Positions 1 through 12,486 of a stretch of 64,000 nt of DNA are shown in pieces. Position 1 is the first letter of the stretch; each line of letters starts with the position of its first letter. The translations under genes were made by a program, and so were the position numbers. The notes below the pieces were generated by a model. The model had not been told where the DNA came from and made no database searches. It saw only the letters and a list, made by a program, of their open reading frames with translations. The DNA lies in NCBI GenBank assembly GCA_016748015.1, contig JAAOMT010000760.1, forward strand, positions 859,237-923,236, given 5' to 3'. Source of the stretch: Geosiphon pyriformis. Taxonomy: Eukaryota > Glomeromycota > Glomeromycetes > Archaeosporales > Geosiphonaceae.

Positions 1-3000
1 TAATTTTATACTTTATTTTTATAAATTAAATTCATAATAAAAATCTTTAAAAATACTAAAATTAAAAACTAAAAAAAATGTTAAATTTTTGAATATTATC
101 TAATTTTTAAAGATAATTTTTAAAACAAATTTGATAAAATATTAAAATAGAATAATAATAGTTATTTTATAAGTTATAAAACAATAATAAACTTAATACA
201 CTAAAAAATTAAGTTTAGAGTTATTATTTTTATATTAAAAACTTTTTAGTAGTATTAAAAAAACATATTTTTTAAATAGGTTAAGTAACAAAACTAAATT
301 GTTAATAGTATGATTAAATATTTTTTGCCAAAAATCTATAATTAATAGTTATAACAAAGTCGAAATTGTAAATACAACAAAAATAATTCTGGAATTTTTG
401 CAGAAAATCATTAAAGAAAAATAAAAGCTTTTTTCTTTTTTATAATAGACTTTATATCAGTTCCAATCATATTTGTAATAATATAAAATACTATAATATC
501 TAAATTTTTATAAAACAACTTTAATATATTATTAATTTCTTTAAGTTTTCTTAAAATTTTTGTTTTATAATATAAGTAAAACTCACTTTTATAGAACTTA
601 ATAACAACTTTTTTATAATTTATAATACTTATTCTGAAAATAATAGTATTTAATTTAAAACTTAAAATTATATTTACTTTTATGTTAATAAAAAATTTAA
701 TAAAAAATGCTTTATTGACTATTTTAAGATCTAATTATAAAATTCTATACAAAAACTTATTAATTTAGAGAACTAAATAGGGAAATAAACTTCTGAATTA
801 AGTATTATACAGAATACATAAGATTTAAAAATATATTTTTTTAAATCATTGTTTTTAAAGTCTTGTAATAATATATTATCTTAAAAAAAATTATATTTTT
901 GTAAAATGTTTTGAAAATACATTCTAAAATCTGCAGCATGTTTTTATTTCAGTAAATATTTTTAATTTAACTACTATTTATATCTTTTATATTAAGATTA
1001 TAGAATATATAAAAAAGTCTATAATTCTTAGCATTAATAATAATTAATATGTAGTCTTAATTTTAATAATAATTATTATAAAAAAAATATGTAGAATATT
1101 TATAATACTGTTAATATATATTTAAAATAAAAGTATTTTGTCAGTTATGCTTATTTTTAAATACTTAAAATTTTATGAAATCCATAGTTTTGTTTTTAAT
1201 ATTGCAGTTATTTAACTATTTTAGAAATATAAGATAATAATTTACATAAACTTTGTTTTTTATATTATTATATTAATTGTCTTAATTAATAACTAAATCC
1301 CAAATTTTTAACACTTTTTTATAATATTTTTGCACCTATAGTTACATCAATACAACTTCATTACTTTAATTATCACTAAAATTGCTTAATTTTTTTAAAA
1401 TTTGGTTGAATATTCTCTTTTTTTCTTTTAACAGTCCTTTTAAAAATAAGTAGTCTGATTTATACTTTATTAATTTGTTCTTGATTTGTTTGGCAATCTG
1501 GAATCCTAATTAGTAATTATTAAGATTAATAAATTTAACATAAAATATTAAAAAAAATAAGCAGATTATTTGAACAATACTTGTATATATAAAAAAAACA
1601 ATAATTATATAACTGATAGTAGAAAATAAGTTGAAAAATTAAAACAAATATTATTAATAAAAAATAAGTAATAAACAATATTATAAAAAGACATTATTTA
1701 AAGCCATACTAAAAAAAAAATGTGAAGTATAAAAAAGTAATTTTTACAACTTTTTTATTTTATATTATTTTTCAATGCTTGAGTTACAAAGTTATTATCT
1801 GTCATATTTATTTGAATTAACATATTTTGTAATTTTTACACTTGTATTTTCTATTTATTTTTTTTATTTAAATTATTTGCTTCTTTTTTTAGCTCTTTTT
1901 TTTCATCAATATTTGGTCACTTTTTTCCTTTCAATTTTTTCTCTAATTCACTTAACCTATCTTTTTTTAATCTTTTATAAACTTTTCAAGTTTTTTTATA
2001 TATTTTCTATATTTATTTATAATCACTTCTAATTAATATTCGATATTTTCAACAGTAGCTATAGTGTTTTGTATATTTGTTATAATTTGGAAAAATAAAT
2101 ATGTTTGGTTCATATTAATAACATTTTAAATTTTACTAATATAATTGTTATTTATAAATATTGTATTATAGAATATTCCTTAATGTATTTATTAAAGTAT
2201 ATTTGTTAGTTAAATCTAAGTTATTATTGTTTTATATTTTAACATTATTTAAAAATTGTTTAATTATTATAAAATATAAACTTGAATATATTAAAAATAA
2301 AATATTGTCAAATAATTTTAAATCTTAAATATTTAATTGATAATATTATTTTAACATTAGTTTTAAATCAATTATTATATATTTAAAGATTTAATTTAAA
2401 TTATATGTTATATTTCTATTGTATTTAATTATGTAACTTATATATATAATTATGTTCCATAATTTTTAAGTCATAAAATTGAAAACCACATTTTGAAATA
2501 TTACGAATTAGAATTATGAATTGGCTCAGTATTATGTGCATACTTTCCCAACACAAAATATTTTCTTTGTAAATATCTAGAATTTAAGCAAATATCAAAA
2601 TCATGGAACCAAATTAAAATTTCAGCTGAAGTATTTTTTTTAGATGGTAGAAATTCTGAGGAAATTTTGGTTTACAAAAATTTCTCTTTCTAAAAGATTT
2701 TCGAGGCAGATAGTTTATTTCTGAATTAAGTTTAATTTTTTTTAAAGAAATGCTAAAGTTCTAAGCAATTTTACTCATACTAGACTTTACTTTGGAGTGA
2801 AAATAGGGTACTTTGAGTAATAATGATAGCAAAAACTTTCTCAAATACAGTTCTAGTTTGAATTCATCAAATATTTTGGGAATTCTAAAATGTCATTTGT
2901 AAATAATTAACTTTAAAGTAGATTTTTCTCTATTAATTTCATATTTTAGCTTTTGGTCTTGTTCTCACATGTTGAATTCAATTGATCAATTCTATATATA

Positions 3001-5174
3001 CATTTAGAACATTCTCCTTAGAAAACAAAAATGTACTAACAACTTTTTTTTGAAATTGGTAAATTGTAACATGTTGAATTATTAAAAAAATTCACTTAAT
3101 AATATTTATAGGTCCGAATTTAATAAATTCCACTGATTTTTTATACAAATTTCCGGAACTAAAAGTATGCTTCAATAAAAACAATGCAAAGAGCATTTAA
3201 TGAAAAAGTTTTATAATAAATTGTTATTAGTTTTTACCCAAATTTTTTAATCTGACCAAAACTTTATAATTCTTATTAATTTTTACTATTCAGAACCAGA
3301 AATTAACGATCAATTAAATCAATGAAAAATAATATGTGATTATTTGCAACTAATTTTATCAAAATCATATTTTTTTGCTTTTGAAATAAAGCCAGTTAAA
3401 AATTTTAAAACTTCAAAAATGCCATCTTTATTATAAATATTATTGTAAAAAATCTAAATATTTTTATATAAATAAAAAAATTTTTCATTAATAATTCATA
3501 TAAAAAATAATTTGTGTACATAAAATATTAAATTAATTTAATTTTGAAAAAAGTTTGATAAAACTTTTTTGTAATCAAATAAATCGTGCATCTGCACTGA
3601 TATTACATCTATTTTGTTTATCTAAAATAAAGTTTTAGATTTATGAGTTTTTATTTGGTAAGTTTGTTTTGAATAAATAAATGAAATGAAAAATTAAATG
3701 CTGTACAATACAACTCAAATATTCTACATAAAAATTCTTTTTAAATTATTGTGAAAACCATTAGCTATAATTTATTCACAATTACGGAAACACTTACAGG
3801 TATAAAATAATATTTTCTACATAAATAATCATTAAATATTATTATAAATGTTTTTTTTTGCAATTAAATTAGAAAAATTTGAAGAGATATGAAAAATTAA
3901 AAGCATGAACAAACTGGTGTTATAAAACTTAGTTTAAATGGTTTATAGATGGCCAAAATATAAATTAAATTAATTCAATTAAAGTATTTTTTTAATAAAT
4001 CTGTGTGACATTTGTCTTTTCTAACATTAAACTCTTGTTAATATAATTTGTTTCACATCTTTATTGTGTCTATTGTAAATACATCCTTGAATAATATGAA
4101 ATATGAAAGACATTATAAATTTTTTAAAGCTATAAAGCCATTGACTACTGTTGGTATACCAGACAATTTAATATAATTTGGAATTTACAGAAATTATATG
4201 GATTAATTATAAATAAGTAGCTCAAAGTCAAGAACTATTATGTTTAATAAATAATTTTCCATTTTATAACACCAATTGTTTTATGACCAATTAGTCAAAA
4301 TTAATAAGATTTCAAATTAATTTTTTAATTTTTATTGTTAAAACGATTATATTAATTAGAAAATTTTTTATAAAATCTATGATTTAAGTCTGAATATGAA
4401 AAAATTTTTAATATTTTTGCAAAAATTTTATTTACTGTTTGTATTTTTTATGCAAACGATTTTTGTTAATTTATTAAATAAGAAAATCATCAATTAATTA
4501 ATTCTTAGCTATAAAGTATAAAAAATTTAGATATTAAGTTAGGATTCTAATTTTATTGCGATTTGAAAACTACAATGAACTTTTAAAATTAAGAATTTTA
4601 AAAAAACTTATTACACAAGTACTCAGAAAAAACTAAAACCACACATTGACATTCAATAAATATGTTTATATTTGCTTTAAAAACAAAATTAGATTGTAAT
4701 TATCAAAGTTTTTATTTGAATAATAATTTAAGTTGTTAAATTTTATACCAAAATTTATACATTATATGTTATATAGATACAATATTACTTTTATTAAAAT
4801 GTTGCAAATAAGATATTAAACCAAGAAATTTATTATCATATGATCAATAAAATTTAAAAGAAGCCAAATCTATTAACTAATTTTCAAAAATAACTATTGC
4901 TGAATTGTTTTTTTGGATTCAGAAATACTTTTGTAAATGAATTAATAGAATTATTAACAAGACATAATAAAATTCAAATAATTTTCATGTATTCAAGAAA
5001 GCAATTGCAAAATAATAAAATGGCAAATAGATTTTATAATCTATTATATAGTTGGTATTCATGTCTCTTTTTCCTAATTAATGTGTGAAATATTTGTGTT
5101 TTTGATTGTATTTGGCAATTTTTTGGCAGTATATATTATGTAACTTTTATATGAGGTCTTAAGTCTAAAAGTTA

Positions 5175-5200
5175 AAATATAATAATATAATAATATAATT
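5175..5200. repeat. AATAT-type simple repeat
   Basis: Short imperfect microsatellite of repeated ATAATAT units inside the AT-rich region. No function is implied. Confidence 0.6.
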
Positions 5201-7852
5201 CTATGTTATATTGCTTAACTAATCTCTTGAATTTTAATTTTAATTAAATAGCTTTTTTTTTCTTTCGAAATTAAAATAGATTTAAATAATTTTTATCCAT
5301 TTATTGTACATGTATATTTAAATGACTAAAAAAATGATTTTCAATAGTTTATTTATTTTTAACAAAGTTTCTTGCTAGTATTGAGTTTTATTTAAGATAA
5401 GTAGATGATTAAAACCTTTTTTGGCATAGAATGGAAGACGATTTGAGAATACATATAAACCTAAAATTATTAATAATTACATAAAAAAAGACTACTTAGT
5501 CTGGAAAAAGTTGAAAATTTTTTTTTGCAAAGATTTTGTCAAATAAAGCTTTCTTCTTTCAAAATTTGGATGAACTTCAAATAAAAAAAAAATGATTTAA
5601 TTAACCTTTTAAAATTCTCAAAAAAGGCTATTATTATTCTGTTTGAGATCAATTAATCACTTTAATTTCTCATTTTAATGCATGAATGTTGAATAATAAT
5701 AATATTAATTTATATAATTTTCAGATTTAATTTATGATGCAAATTAGCCTGTTTTAATCTTTTTAAACTCAGTGTGTATTTGTTTGATAGATATCAAAAT
5801 AAGAAGCAAATAAATTTTGAAAGAGAATTTTTTGTGCTTTTATCAAGCTTAAAAAAAGTTTAATAATATCTGGCATTAGTTTTAATATCAAATTGCCAAG
5901 ATCCCGAAGTAAATGAAAATAAAAGCTACAATTTAAAAGAAAAGAAATAATAAGAAAATTTATAAATTTTTTTAATTAAAAGTAATAACAACTTATTTTA
6001 TAGCAATTAAAATTAAAAAATTGGAGAATAAAATAGATTTTATTATAAACTTAGTCAATTATATTAATAATTTGATAAAGTGTATAATTAATAAATTAAA
6101 TAATTTGGTTTTAAAAATATTTCTTAAGACAATGCCTTCTTTTTGATTTAAAAAAGTTTCAAATCTGTTTTTTTTTACTAAAATTGATTAATAATAATTC
6201 AAAAAATAAAAGATTAACAATTATTAAAATTACAATAAAAAAATATAATACAATCCAAATATTAATTTAATTAGGTAAAAAAAAAACTTGGCAACTAAGA
6301 AACACTAATGGAAATTAATATTTAATACATGTAATCTGATAACAAAAGACTTTATTATGTTTTAAAATTCTTACTTAATTTAATGTTTGATAATTTTAAA
6401 GCTTAAGTATTAATAATTAAAACATGATTTTTTATAATACTTTGTAGTATGAAAAATATTTTTTATATTTGAATTATATTAAATTTTTTCAAATAAAGTA
6501 TTTTTCTTTTAAAAAAACACTATTTCGAAATTAAGAATCCAAAGAAAATACCTTATTTTAATTTAACATAAAATAAATAAATTTTTAAAATCCAATAATT
6601 ACATAAAGACTTTATGTAATACTTTTATTATTATATAAAAATTTGATATGGCAATGCTTAAAATAAAATTTTTTACATTTTATAATCAAAGCTTTTTATT
6701 GTTACTATAAATTATTTTTCAAATCTTATTTAACATGTGTTTCATATAATAATTAAATTGTTTATTTCTAATTATGAAATCCTAAAGAGCTATTAATGTG
6801 TTCAAATACTTTTTCAAGTATTCAAATAAAGCAAAAGTGATAAAAAGTAAAAACTTTTGAAAATTATATACATTATATTTATATTAATAATTTTTTTCAA
6901 ATAAAAAAAAGAAATTTAATTTATTTGCTCTTATACTAAAGTCTATAAATATGGATTTATCTGAAATTTTACTTGACTTTTTGGTTTATTAAATGATGAA
7001 AATATTTTCAAAATTGTGCTGTAAATTTTTTAAATGATAAATAAAATAGTTTAAAAACAAACTTTTATTTTAGATATGAGTAAGATACAATATTACAAAA
7101 TATTTTTTAAATTAACTATTATTTAATTAAAAATTATAGTCAAATCACAAAAACAATTATAGTATTTAAAATTATTACTGCTTAAACATTTAGATTTTTT
7201 ATCTTTTTAAAAACTCAATTAAAAAACAATATTTATTAATTCTAGACTTTAGGGTTCCCAAAACCACATAATATTTGTCAAAATTTTGTTTCAAATTCAA
7301 GTTTATAACTAATTAATAGAGCTTTTGAAATCTGAATCTTTAACAAATTATTAATATTTACATAATATACATATCATTATAATTATATCTTATCAAATTT
7401 CAATTTTATTTATTTATTACCATTATAATAAACTTTTAAAACCAATAACCATATTAATAAATTTGAACTAAATATCAAAGTTTAGAATTTTTTTATGTTT
7501 AAATTTTTTAATTATTAATCTTATTTGATAGATTAATAATTAAATATAAGGTTTTTGTTTAACATAGTTCGATAAAAAACAATAAATTCAATTTAAGTTA
7601 CTATCAAATCTATTGAATATATTTATCTCTTCTTGACAATACAATGCTATATTTATATTGATTTTCAAATTGTTAGTCTGAAAAAAGTTAAAATTGTTTA
7701 AAATAGATATAAAAATTAATAGAAATATTTATTTTTTTCATTAATATAAACAATTTACACAGCAATAGTTTACCAAAAAAGATGCCAAACAAGTTTGTTA
7801 TTATATAAATTATGAAGATATTGAAATATTTTATTATAAGACTTTCATAAAT

Positions 7853-7871
7853 TATATATATATATATATAA
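7853..7871. repeat. (TA)n microsatellite
   Basis: About nine uninterrupted TA dinucleotides, the cleanest simple repeat in the first 9 kb. Confidence 0.75.
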
Positions 7872-9037
7872 ACTTTATTAATCAATTGTGTTTTATTTTT
7901 TCAGTATTTTAACAGATCTGTGAATAAAATAATAAATATATAGAATATTAAATTCCAAAAAATTCAGCAATCTTAAATCTTGATGTATTAAACTCAGTAT
8001 TAAAATTTTGATATTTTCTATTCAGCTTAATTCTATTGATTTTAAGCAGTTTTTTCTTGTTTATTGTTCAAACTACTAAATTATATATATTTCAATTTAT
8101 TTTGAAACATACTAAAATTAAAACTTTTTTAAGGTTAAATAAAATTATGCCAATAAAAAGTTTTTTAAGAGTGTTAAATTAAAATAAAAGCTTTTTTCTT
8201 AGGTATTTATTAATATTTCATTTGGCACTAGCCTTTTTAAAATTAAAAAAAAAATTAAAATTTTAATTAAACTAATAAATGTCTTAATTATTTTAATAAA
8301 AATTTCCAAGAACAGTTAATTATTTAAATTATTAAGACATAAATTATAAAAACTCTTTACTTAAAAACTATATATTTTTGACTTTTTTTAAAAAAACAAA
8401 AAAAATCACATTAAAATATATTATCAAAATTAAATATACTGAAATAATAAACTCAATTTATGTAAAATAATTTTTTAGTCTTAATTATAAAAAAAAAAAC
8501 ATTAATTTAGAAATCTATATAAATTTTTTGTAAGTATATGTTGATAATGCTCTAACAAAAATAAACCTTTTTAAAATACATGTACTTTGAAATTTTTCAC
8601 ATAAATAAATTTAGAAATAATATTGAAAAATAATATTTGCTTAATAAAATAGTAAAATTATATCAGCTTATGCTAAAATTAACTAATTTCAATTAATTTA
8701 TTAGTTTAAAATAAATTTTTAATCTGTATAATTAATATAAATTTTAAAAAAAATTTACTATTTAAAATTGGCATGTTATTAAAATATAGCCAAAATTTTT
8801 TATTAAACAGTTTTTATAATCTAATCAAAAAAAAATTTCGTAATTAATAAAATAAGAAATTTAAACATCTATTATAAAAGAGTATTAACATTTAAAAGAT
8901 TAAATAAAAAAACTCTTTTTTGTCAATCCCCTAACCATGACAAGAGCGAATTTTACCAAAGTCTTAATTAGCTCTTTTCTCTTTTACCCTCTGTTTTCTT
9001 TCTAATTATTCCTTCCGATTTTCTTTCTTTTGTTGCG

Positions 9038-10988
9038 ATGGAACCAGTAAACTCCTCTGCTGGTGGTTCTAGTTTTGTTTCAACTGGGTTGGAGACCCAG
9101 TCTAATAATAAAAAGAAAGCACATGTTAAGAGCATATATTCTTGTGGTTCTTTGTATAATAAATCTAAAATTCCTAAAAATACTGATGGTGTGGTCAATT
9201 CATTGCCTGGTCCTATTCCTGGCAACATTTTACAAGCTGGTGATTTAAATTGAAAGGTGTCTTGGGACAGAAAGTGAGGATGCTAATATTAGTGAGGTAT
9301 CTAACTTGGAAAACATGGGTAATATGGTGGCAGAAGAAATGAGTTACGTAGATTCCAACAATTCCAAAGCTAACAATATGGTGGATAATATGACTCCAAG
9401 AAAGACATGAACAAGAACATATGTTCTGGGACAACTGCCAAAGAAGCTTTCTTTCAATGTTATGAGTAACGTCAATAACGTTTTAGAACTCCCATCTCCC
9501 AAGTTTCAAGGTTCCAATCAACTGCCAAGTGCCAAGTCATGTGTTCTGGAAAAAAAAAGCTTCGAGCCAGTAAAATCATTTGTATTAGATATTGAGCTTT
9601 TGGCTGTTCCAGAGAAAAATGTTAGTGAGAAATTAATTTCAATTAAAAAAATTTTTTATCAAATAAATGGTTTTGAAGGAGCTTCTACTCCCTCAAAATT
9701 CCCAGAGATTATTAGATCCTCCTTTACTTCTGAGTTGAGTCTTAATAAGGCTAAGAAATTGGCAATTTGTGGAAAGATTTTAGTAAATAATGATGTTAAA
9801 AAGTTGGGTGTTTGTTCAAATTGGGAAATAATTGTCAAGGAAATTCCAGTAGATCTTTCCAAATTAGCAGTTGAGTCAGTTTTTGCTAAGTTTGGTAAGA
9901 TTGTGTCAATCAAGATGTAATTAATTGGTTTGTGGCAGAAAGCTTTGGTTGAGTTTGAATCACCAGAGGTGGCTAGTTTGGTTGCTTCTAAATAGTCTGT
10001 TTTCATGGAAAAAGATTCTGTGCAGATGGCATTGGCTGTTGAAGATAAACAATCTTGGGTGTTCAGAAATCAGCATAGGGCCTTGCTCTATACTTTGCCA
10101 GTTGGCACTACTGCTCATGATTTGTTTAGTTTACTTGATTCATATGGTAAAAAAACCTGTTTTATTGGTTGCAATCCTAGTTCTTATGTCCATAACAGAT
10201 GTGCTATGGTTTGTTTTACTGATGAGAAATCAAAGTTGGCTGTGATTGATTCTAATCCAGTTTTTAAGGGTGTGAATTTGCAATGGGCTGGTCTTTTTCT
10301 GGCTTGTTGCACCAAATGTAAACAAATTGGTCACATCTTTAATGCATGTTCATCTGGTGAGATTTCTGGAGTTTGTGGAAAGCGAGTGGTAACTGACCAG
10401 AATCAGGTTTGTCTGGCTGGTATTTATAAGAAGAAACAAGCTTCTATTGTCTGTCCAGTTTCTTTTGGTGGTAGAACTTGGGCTCAGGTAGCTGGTGGTT
10501 TCTTTTCTTGTGTAACTCCTTCAGTTCCTTTTGGTGTTGGTCTGTTTTTTGTTGCTAAGACCTCTCTATTTACTTCTGATTTGTCTGGCAATCATAACGT
10601 GTATGGTTGTTTGGCTTCTTTGGAACACTTTTTAGAACTTTTGGCTGACCAGGTTTCTGGTATTTTGGAGAGATTGGGTTCCATAAAATTGGTGTTTTTG
10701 GCGATTACATTTGATGCTTCTCCCCCAGCAGTTCCAGTGTGTGTGGTTTTAGGTATAGATTTGAATATGGTATTGGATTGTACTTCATTGATTTCCAATC
10801 CCTTTCCTTCTGTCATCAGTGATACAGCTCCCATCATAAGTCCAAGTAGTTCTAAAGTTTTGACTACCAAGATCGGTGATTTAGAATCTAAGATGGTGGC
10901 TTTGGAAGTTTTGGTTGAATCTGTTTTAGAAAAATTAGATTGTTTATGCTCAGATTTGGGTTCATTGGCTGCCTCTATTTCTAAATGA
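9038..10988 (+). pseudogene. LINE ORF1: two RRM-like folds, CCHC zinc knuckle, C-terminal helix
   Basis: ORF1 nucleic-acid-binding protein, about 650 codons from ATG 9038 to TGA 10986-10988. Order: a Ser/Lys-rich N-terminus; an RRM-like unit at about 9820-10000 (IIVKEIPVDL, then QKALVEFESPEVA); a second RRM-like unit at about 10075-10290 (RALLYTLPVGTTAHDL); a CCHC knuckle C-x2-C-x4-H-x4-C (CTKCKQIGHIFNAC, about 10308-10350); the family motif VSFGGRTWAQVAGG; and a C-terminal helical segment after SSSKVLTTKIGDLESKM. Four lesions are visible. A frameshift and a Trp-to-TGA stop lie between 9250 and 9290. TGA at 9408-9410 stands at an Arg position. TAA follows the codons for SIKM near 9918, and TAG replaces Trp near 9993. 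All the stops fit C-to-T or G-to-A changes. ORF1 proteins coat the LINE RNA in the ribonucleoprotein. Confidence 0.82.
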
Positions 10989-11538
10989 GTGTTTTGGTTT
11001 GGAAAATTGCCATGTGCAATATAAGAGGCATGAACAATTCTGTGAAACAAGATGATATTATTCATTGGCATAAGGAGACAAACAATTTAATTTTTATTGT
11101 TACTAAGACCAAGTTAAAGGGTAAAATTTGCCCATAGATCATGAATAAGTTTGATGATGTTCAGGTGTTCACTTTTGATTTGGATTCTGGTCATGTGAGC
11201 TCTGGCATTGTAATTGTCATGAACATTTCTTTGGTAAGACATGTGTGCAAAGTTTCTGAGGTGCTTGGTCAGCTCCTGTCTATTAAGCTGCTTTTCAAGA
11301 ATAAACTTTCTGTGACTATTTTGGGGCTATATGCTGGTGCTTCTTCAATGATTTGGTTTTCTCAGGCTGGTAAAGTCAACTTTCTTATTGCTAAGGCTGT
11401 TAATGAATCTTCTTTATTGTTTTGGATGGTAATTTCAATGAGGACAGTTTGCGTAAGGGTGCAAGTTTTAAAAAATGTCTAAACTTGGGGCTGATCAACT
11501 CTTTGTCAGGTAGCCCAGTAGTAAAAAGTCTTACATGG
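10985..11538 (+). pseudogene. LINE ORF2, N-terminal endonuclease part only
   Basis: ORF2 starts at ATG 10985, overlapping the ORF1 stop as ATGA, a layout compatible with termination-reinitiation. The frame reads MSVLVWKIAMCNIRGMNNS, then the endonuclease/exonuclease/phosphatase (APE-type) fold, with the later motif LDGNFNEDS as the metal-site region near 11420-11450. This is the domain that nicks target DNA for target-primed reverse transcription. Lesions: TAG at a Trp position just before 11141, and a one-base frameshift near 11415. The frame continues past the shift as SFKKCLNLGLINSL up to 11538, where element C interrupts it. Reverse transcriptase is missing. Confidence 0.8.
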
Positions 11539-12130
11539 TATTACCAGAAAGTTTTGGTCTCTTTTTTTGAATGTTTGTTAATGTTGCTTTGCTGTTAATT
11601 CATGTTTTCAGGAAGTAGTTGGATCTCCAGTAACTGAATTTATCTTCAAATTATCTTCTATAATTTGAACTTGCTGGGCTTATGAGTAGAATGGCCAATT
11701 CTGTGCCAATTACTTTGTATAGTTACATTGTAGTAAACATCAACTCTTTCCCAGGAATTGCTTGTCTAAAAGTTCACTAAAATATGTAGTTACTTTGCTG
11801 TGAAAGTCAACTTTTCTACAGGAATCTTGTCTGTAGGCTACTCTAATGATTGTAATAAGAAAAGAAAAGAAAAATAAAAGAAATGTAAAAGAAATAGAAT
11901 TTTGTCAAGGGAAACGTTTTCAATCCAGGCCTGGAATCACTAACAGTTTATTGAAATTGGTAGCTAATCAATTTCAAAACGTTAGTTGAGTTTTGAGAAT
12001 TTTCCAAATGCAATAATTAAAGAGTTTTTGGTTTTTCAAATTATTTTATTTTTATTCTTTTTGTGTATGTAAGAGTGGTTCTAAGTAATAAATCTAAAGT
12101 AAGATATATTTTCTCAAAGAGAGAAGCTCT

Positions 12131-12139
12131 TCTTTTATA
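12131..12139 (-). promoter_or_regulatory. LTR TATA box (C, left LTR)
   Basis: TATAAAAGA on the minus strand, followed by AGAGCTTCTCTC. It is conserved at 21025-21033 in the right LTR and as TATAAAAAA at about 53991 in the solo LTR, which supports a real core promoter. The start site is inferred to lie some 25-30 bases further left. Confidence 0.6.
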
Positions 12140-12190
12140 CAACTTGTCATAATACTATTTTATGAACTTGAATTTTGCTATTTTCTACAA

Positions 12191-12303
12191 TTTCACTGAA
12201 CTAAAGATATATTTCAGCGAATTACAAGTTATTTCTGTGAACTATTAAATATTTTGGTAAGCTATTAATTATTTCGGCAAATTTTTACAAATTTTGGCGA
12301 ACT
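12191..12303 (-). promoter_or_regulatory. Six-copy 20-bp-phased U3 repeat (C family)
   Basis: Six degenerate copies of a 12-base motif, read on the + strand as TTTCGGCGAACT, start at 12191, 12212, 12232, 12252, 12272 and 12292. That is a spacing of 20-21 bp with variable 8-9 base linkers. The array lies 50-170 bp upstream of the LTR TATA box in the element's own direction. The same array is in the right LTR (about 21085-21197) and in the solo LTR (about 53850-53945). The position suggests an enhancer with repeated protein-binding sites on one face of the helix; this is inference. Confidence 0.6.
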
Positions 12304-12486
12304 TTTGAATGTTACATAGTTCGGGGTATTGCATGATTGATCATTGCAATTAGGTTACATTTGTGTTGTGTACAAATTGGGTTATTAATTAAATGACAAT
12401 TTCAAACATTTTGCTAATGTAATAAGTGATAATTTGAAATGATAATATATGCTAATTAATAATAGGAATTATAAGATAATTTTATG

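Larger units (their letters stand above)
1..8914. other. AT-rich region without genes
   Basis: Nearly 9 kb of extremely AT-rich DNA made of short homopolymer and mixed A/T tracts. No open frame here has recognisable domain content. The longest (1775-2032, +) encodes only Phe/Leu/Ile/Tyr-rich sequence expected by chance from T-rich DNA. A 63-codon frame at 4897-5088 faintly resembles the core of an integrase but is too short to accept. No tRNA, rRNA or terminal repeats were seen. It is probably old intergenic DNA or fully eroded transposon sequence. Composition changes abruptly near 8.9 kb, where the first LINE starts. Confidence 0.6.
8915..11538 (+). mobile_element. LINE L1 (non-LTR retrotransposon), cut off by element C
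   Basis: A + strand non-LTR retrotransposon relic. It has a short 5' leader (about 8915-9037, noticeably richer in C/G than the DNA before it), then ORF1 (RNA-binding, zinc knuckle), then the start of ORF2 (apurinic-type endonuclease). ORF2 stops at 11538 where the left LTR of element C begins. Reverse transcriptase, RNase H and the 3' end are absent and do not reappear beyond the right LTR of C. Protein sequence resembles the LINEs abundant in arbuscular mycorrhizal fungi. It carries far fewer stops than the other LINEs in this window, so it is probably younger. Confidence 0.8.

Noticed and set aside
1775-2032. 85-codon open frame encoding a very hydrophobic protein
   Set aside because: Only Phe/Leu/Ile/Tyr/Ser from a T-rich stretch, with no neighbours, no conserved motif and no composition shift. 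It is expected by chance in such DNA.
4897-5088. Integrase-like stretch FVNELIELLTRHNKI...QNNKMANRF
   Set aside because: Vaguely like an integrase core (FVN...L, QxNG-ERF), but only 63 codons, without Pol sequence on either side and without a catalytic Asp or Glu in place.
12131-12150. Self-priming of C through GAAGAGC near the TATA box pairing with the PBS
   Set aside because: Only about seven bases match, and the site overlaps or immediately follows the TATA box, so it is unlikely to be at the RNA 5' end.
12191-12303. Heat-shock elements in the C LTR
   Set aside because: The repeated TTCGGCGAA has three bases between TTC and GAA instead of two, and the units are 20 bp apart rather than contiguous 5-bp modules.
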